NCBI GenBank assembly: GCA_001751225.1
Contig: MAXT01000163.1
Coordinates: forward strand, 1 to 5,988
DNA length: 5,988 nucleotides
Direction: 5' to 3'
Source: Desulfuromonadales bacterium C00003107
GTDB taxonomy: Bacteria > Desulfobacterota > Desulfuromonadia > Desulfuromonadales > Syntrophotaleaceae
Positions 5,381 to 5,988 of this stretch are shown here, piece after piece (positions within the stretch are counted from its first letter, which is position 1; each line of letters starts with the position of its first letter). Made by a program: the position numbers and the translations under genes. Below the pieces are notes generated by a model, which was not told the origin of the DNA, searched no databases, and worked only from the letters and a program-made list of their open reading frames with translations.

Positions 5381-5714
5381 TGTGTCAAGAACATGAACTT
5401 TGGTGATATCTAGTTGAAACTCTAGTGGTTTTTCCTTAAAAAAAAGAGGGAAACTTCCTTTCAAGAAAGTGTCTCTTGGTGCAAAGAGGTACGCACGATG
5501 ACATATTGTTCCAAAATAGAACATCGGTCAGGGTTGCGCGAATGTTTCTCAAGGGCGGTAAAGTGCCAATCGCATCATCCCGGTAGTTGTTGGAAGGGAC
5601 TAGAATTATTGACTGTGTCCCCTGCCCTTGGTTGTAGAGCCTGGTCCGGATCGGTTTTCCCCACGGTTTTCTTGGCTGCGCTTGCCTAACGCCAAAAGCC
5701 TTTAAAGGGACTGT
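5381..5714. other. Gene-free stretch upstream of the porin promoter
   Basis: No convincing gene is seen on either strand; open frames here have random-looking, Cys-rich or Arg-rich translations. Small palindromes cluster at GGAA-AC-TTCC (5449-5458), CTTTC-AA-GAAAG (5458-5469) and CTCTT-N6-AAGAG (5473-5488), roughly -95 to -134 from the sigma-54 start, where an enhancer-binding protein could sit. A second TGGCAC...GCCCTTG string occurs at 5550-5568 (-) with spacing one base too short. The 8-mer CGGTTTTC repeats at 5652-5659 and 5664-5671. Confidence 0.5.
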
Positions 5715-5718
5715 GAGG

Positions 5719-5730
5719 TGACAGCTGTCA
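5719..5730. promoter_or_regulatory. 12-bp perfect palindrome at the small gene's start
   Basis: TGACAGCTGTCA is a perfect palindrome that overlaps the end of the Shine-Dalgarno of the 54-residue gene and the first base of its ATG. A protein bound here would block the gene's 5' end. As a self-hairpin it would have too small a loop, so a DNA-binding site is the better reading. It shares the TGACA/TGTCA half-site with the palindrome at 3776-3787, but in the opposite arrangement. Confidence 0.35.
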
Positions 5731-5894
5731 TGCAAAGAGCAAAATATCAAATATCGTTTTATGAGAACACTGGCTATTTTCCGGCCGATTCGATGTCTGG
5801 TCAAATTGTAGGTGAGTATATCAGAGATGTTTGGAATGCAAAGGGCCGGGGAGAAGTTTTAGGAGGTCAGCTCGTTTTTTGGGACAGATCTTGA
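5730..5894 (+). CDS. Hypothetical small protein (54 aa)
   Basis: The product starts MQRAKYQISFYENTGYF and ends GGQLVFWDRS. Composition is balanced, with well-spaced aromatics and charges, no signal peptide and no transmembrane segment, so it would be a small cytoplasmic protein. The best support is the ribosome site: GAGGTGA (5715-5721), a 7-nt contiguous match to the anti-Shine-Dalgarno, 8 nt before the ATG. A GTG at 5718 is in frame with AAAGGGA 7 nt upstream and would add four residues. A stop codon at 5703-5705 closes the frame upstream, so it is not a visible remnant of a longer gene. It is the only plus-strand gene proposed here. I recognise no family. It could still be a chance ORF. 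Confidence 0.42.
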   Translation: MQRAKYQISFYENTGYFPADSMSGQIVGEYIRDVWNAKGRGEVLGGQLVFWDRS

Positions 5895-5910
5895 GCCGGG
5901 CAGAAAAAAG

Positions 5911-5988
5911 TCAGCCGATCAGCAGTTTGATGGCGAAAGCCAGCACGTTGAGAAAGCCGGCCAACAGGCCGGACTACCAGGCAAAGGT
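5911..5988 (-). pseudogene. Possible C-terminus of a membrane protein, interrupted by TAG
   Basis: Read on the minus strand from the window edge, the frame gives TFAW, then TAG (5974-5976), then SGLLAGFLNVLAFAIKLLIG and a TGA stop at 5911-5913. The 20 residues between the stops look like the final transmembrane helix of an inner-membrane protein with codon use like the genes here, and a T-run follows the stop. Either the upstream gene carries a nonsense mutation, or the hydrophobic frame is fortuitous. The other frames are also open to the edge (plus and minus), so evidence is thin. A 6-bp hairpin, CCGGCC-AACA-GGCCGG (5957-5972), lies next to the TAG. Confidence 0.22.

Noticed and set aside
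5498..5689. Plus-strand frame of 63 codons with an AGAGGT ahead of its ATG.
   Set aside because: Cys-, Ser- and Gly-rich composition with few acidic residues and no recognisable pattern; a chance ORF is more likely, though it is not excluded.
5436..5804. Minus-strand frame of 122 codons upstream of the porin.
   Set aside because: It opens with TTG without a ribosome site, has an Arg/Pro/Cys-rich random-looking translation, and overlaps the sigma-54 upstream region and the better small gene at 5730.

Overview
The window reads as chromosomal DNA of an anaerobic Gram-negative bacterium, most likely a Desulfuromonas/Geobacter-like deltaproteobacterium. This is inferred from the long-form UbiD decarboxylase, two lipoproteins, an outer-membrane porin behind a sigma-54 promoter, and the moderately GC-rich coding style. 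The taxonomic call rests on family resemblance, not on a search. All clearly real genes lie on the minus strand, so the region is read from right to left.

Layout, left to right. Positions 1-204 hold no gene but contain two adjacent perfect stem-loops downstream of ubiD. Positions 205-2046 (-) encode a 613-residue UbiD-family prenylated-FMN decarboxylase with the catalytic Arg/Glu/Asp set intact and a duplicated C-terminal subdomain. Positions 2047-2310 hold a degenerate 9-nt-period repeat and a strong hairpin terminator. Positions 2311-3333 (-) encode a lipoprotein with a coiled coil, a Pro/Ala linker and a C-terminal SHOCT domain, driven by a good sigma-70 promoter that contains a palindrome. 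Positions 3453-3480 are a strong terminator for a 56-residue lipoprotein gene (3503-3673, -) with CxxC and HxH motifs. Positions 3798-5003 (-) encode a 401-residue outer-membrane porin.

The most interesting part is 5004-5500, upstream of the porin. A consensus-quality sigma-54 promoter (5366-5380) predicts an mRNA leader of about 350 nt. That leader contains a perfect 10-bp long-range stem enclosing an 87-nt domain, a 10-bp hairpin, an attenuator-like A-tract/U-tract hairpin and an 8-bp inverted repeat close to the Shine-Dalgarno. Small palindromes lie at roughly -95 to -134, where a sigma-54 enhancer-binding protein would be expected. I could not match the leader to any riboswitch class I know.

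At the right end, a plausible 54-codon gene (5730-5894, +) has a 7-nt perfect Shine-Dalgarno match that overlaps a 12-bp palindrome. The last 78 bases contain, on the minus strand, what looks like the C-terminus of a membrane protein interrupted by an in-frame TAG. The genes do not form one pathway. UbiD probably serves quinone or aromatic-acid metabolism, and the other three products belong to the cell envelope.
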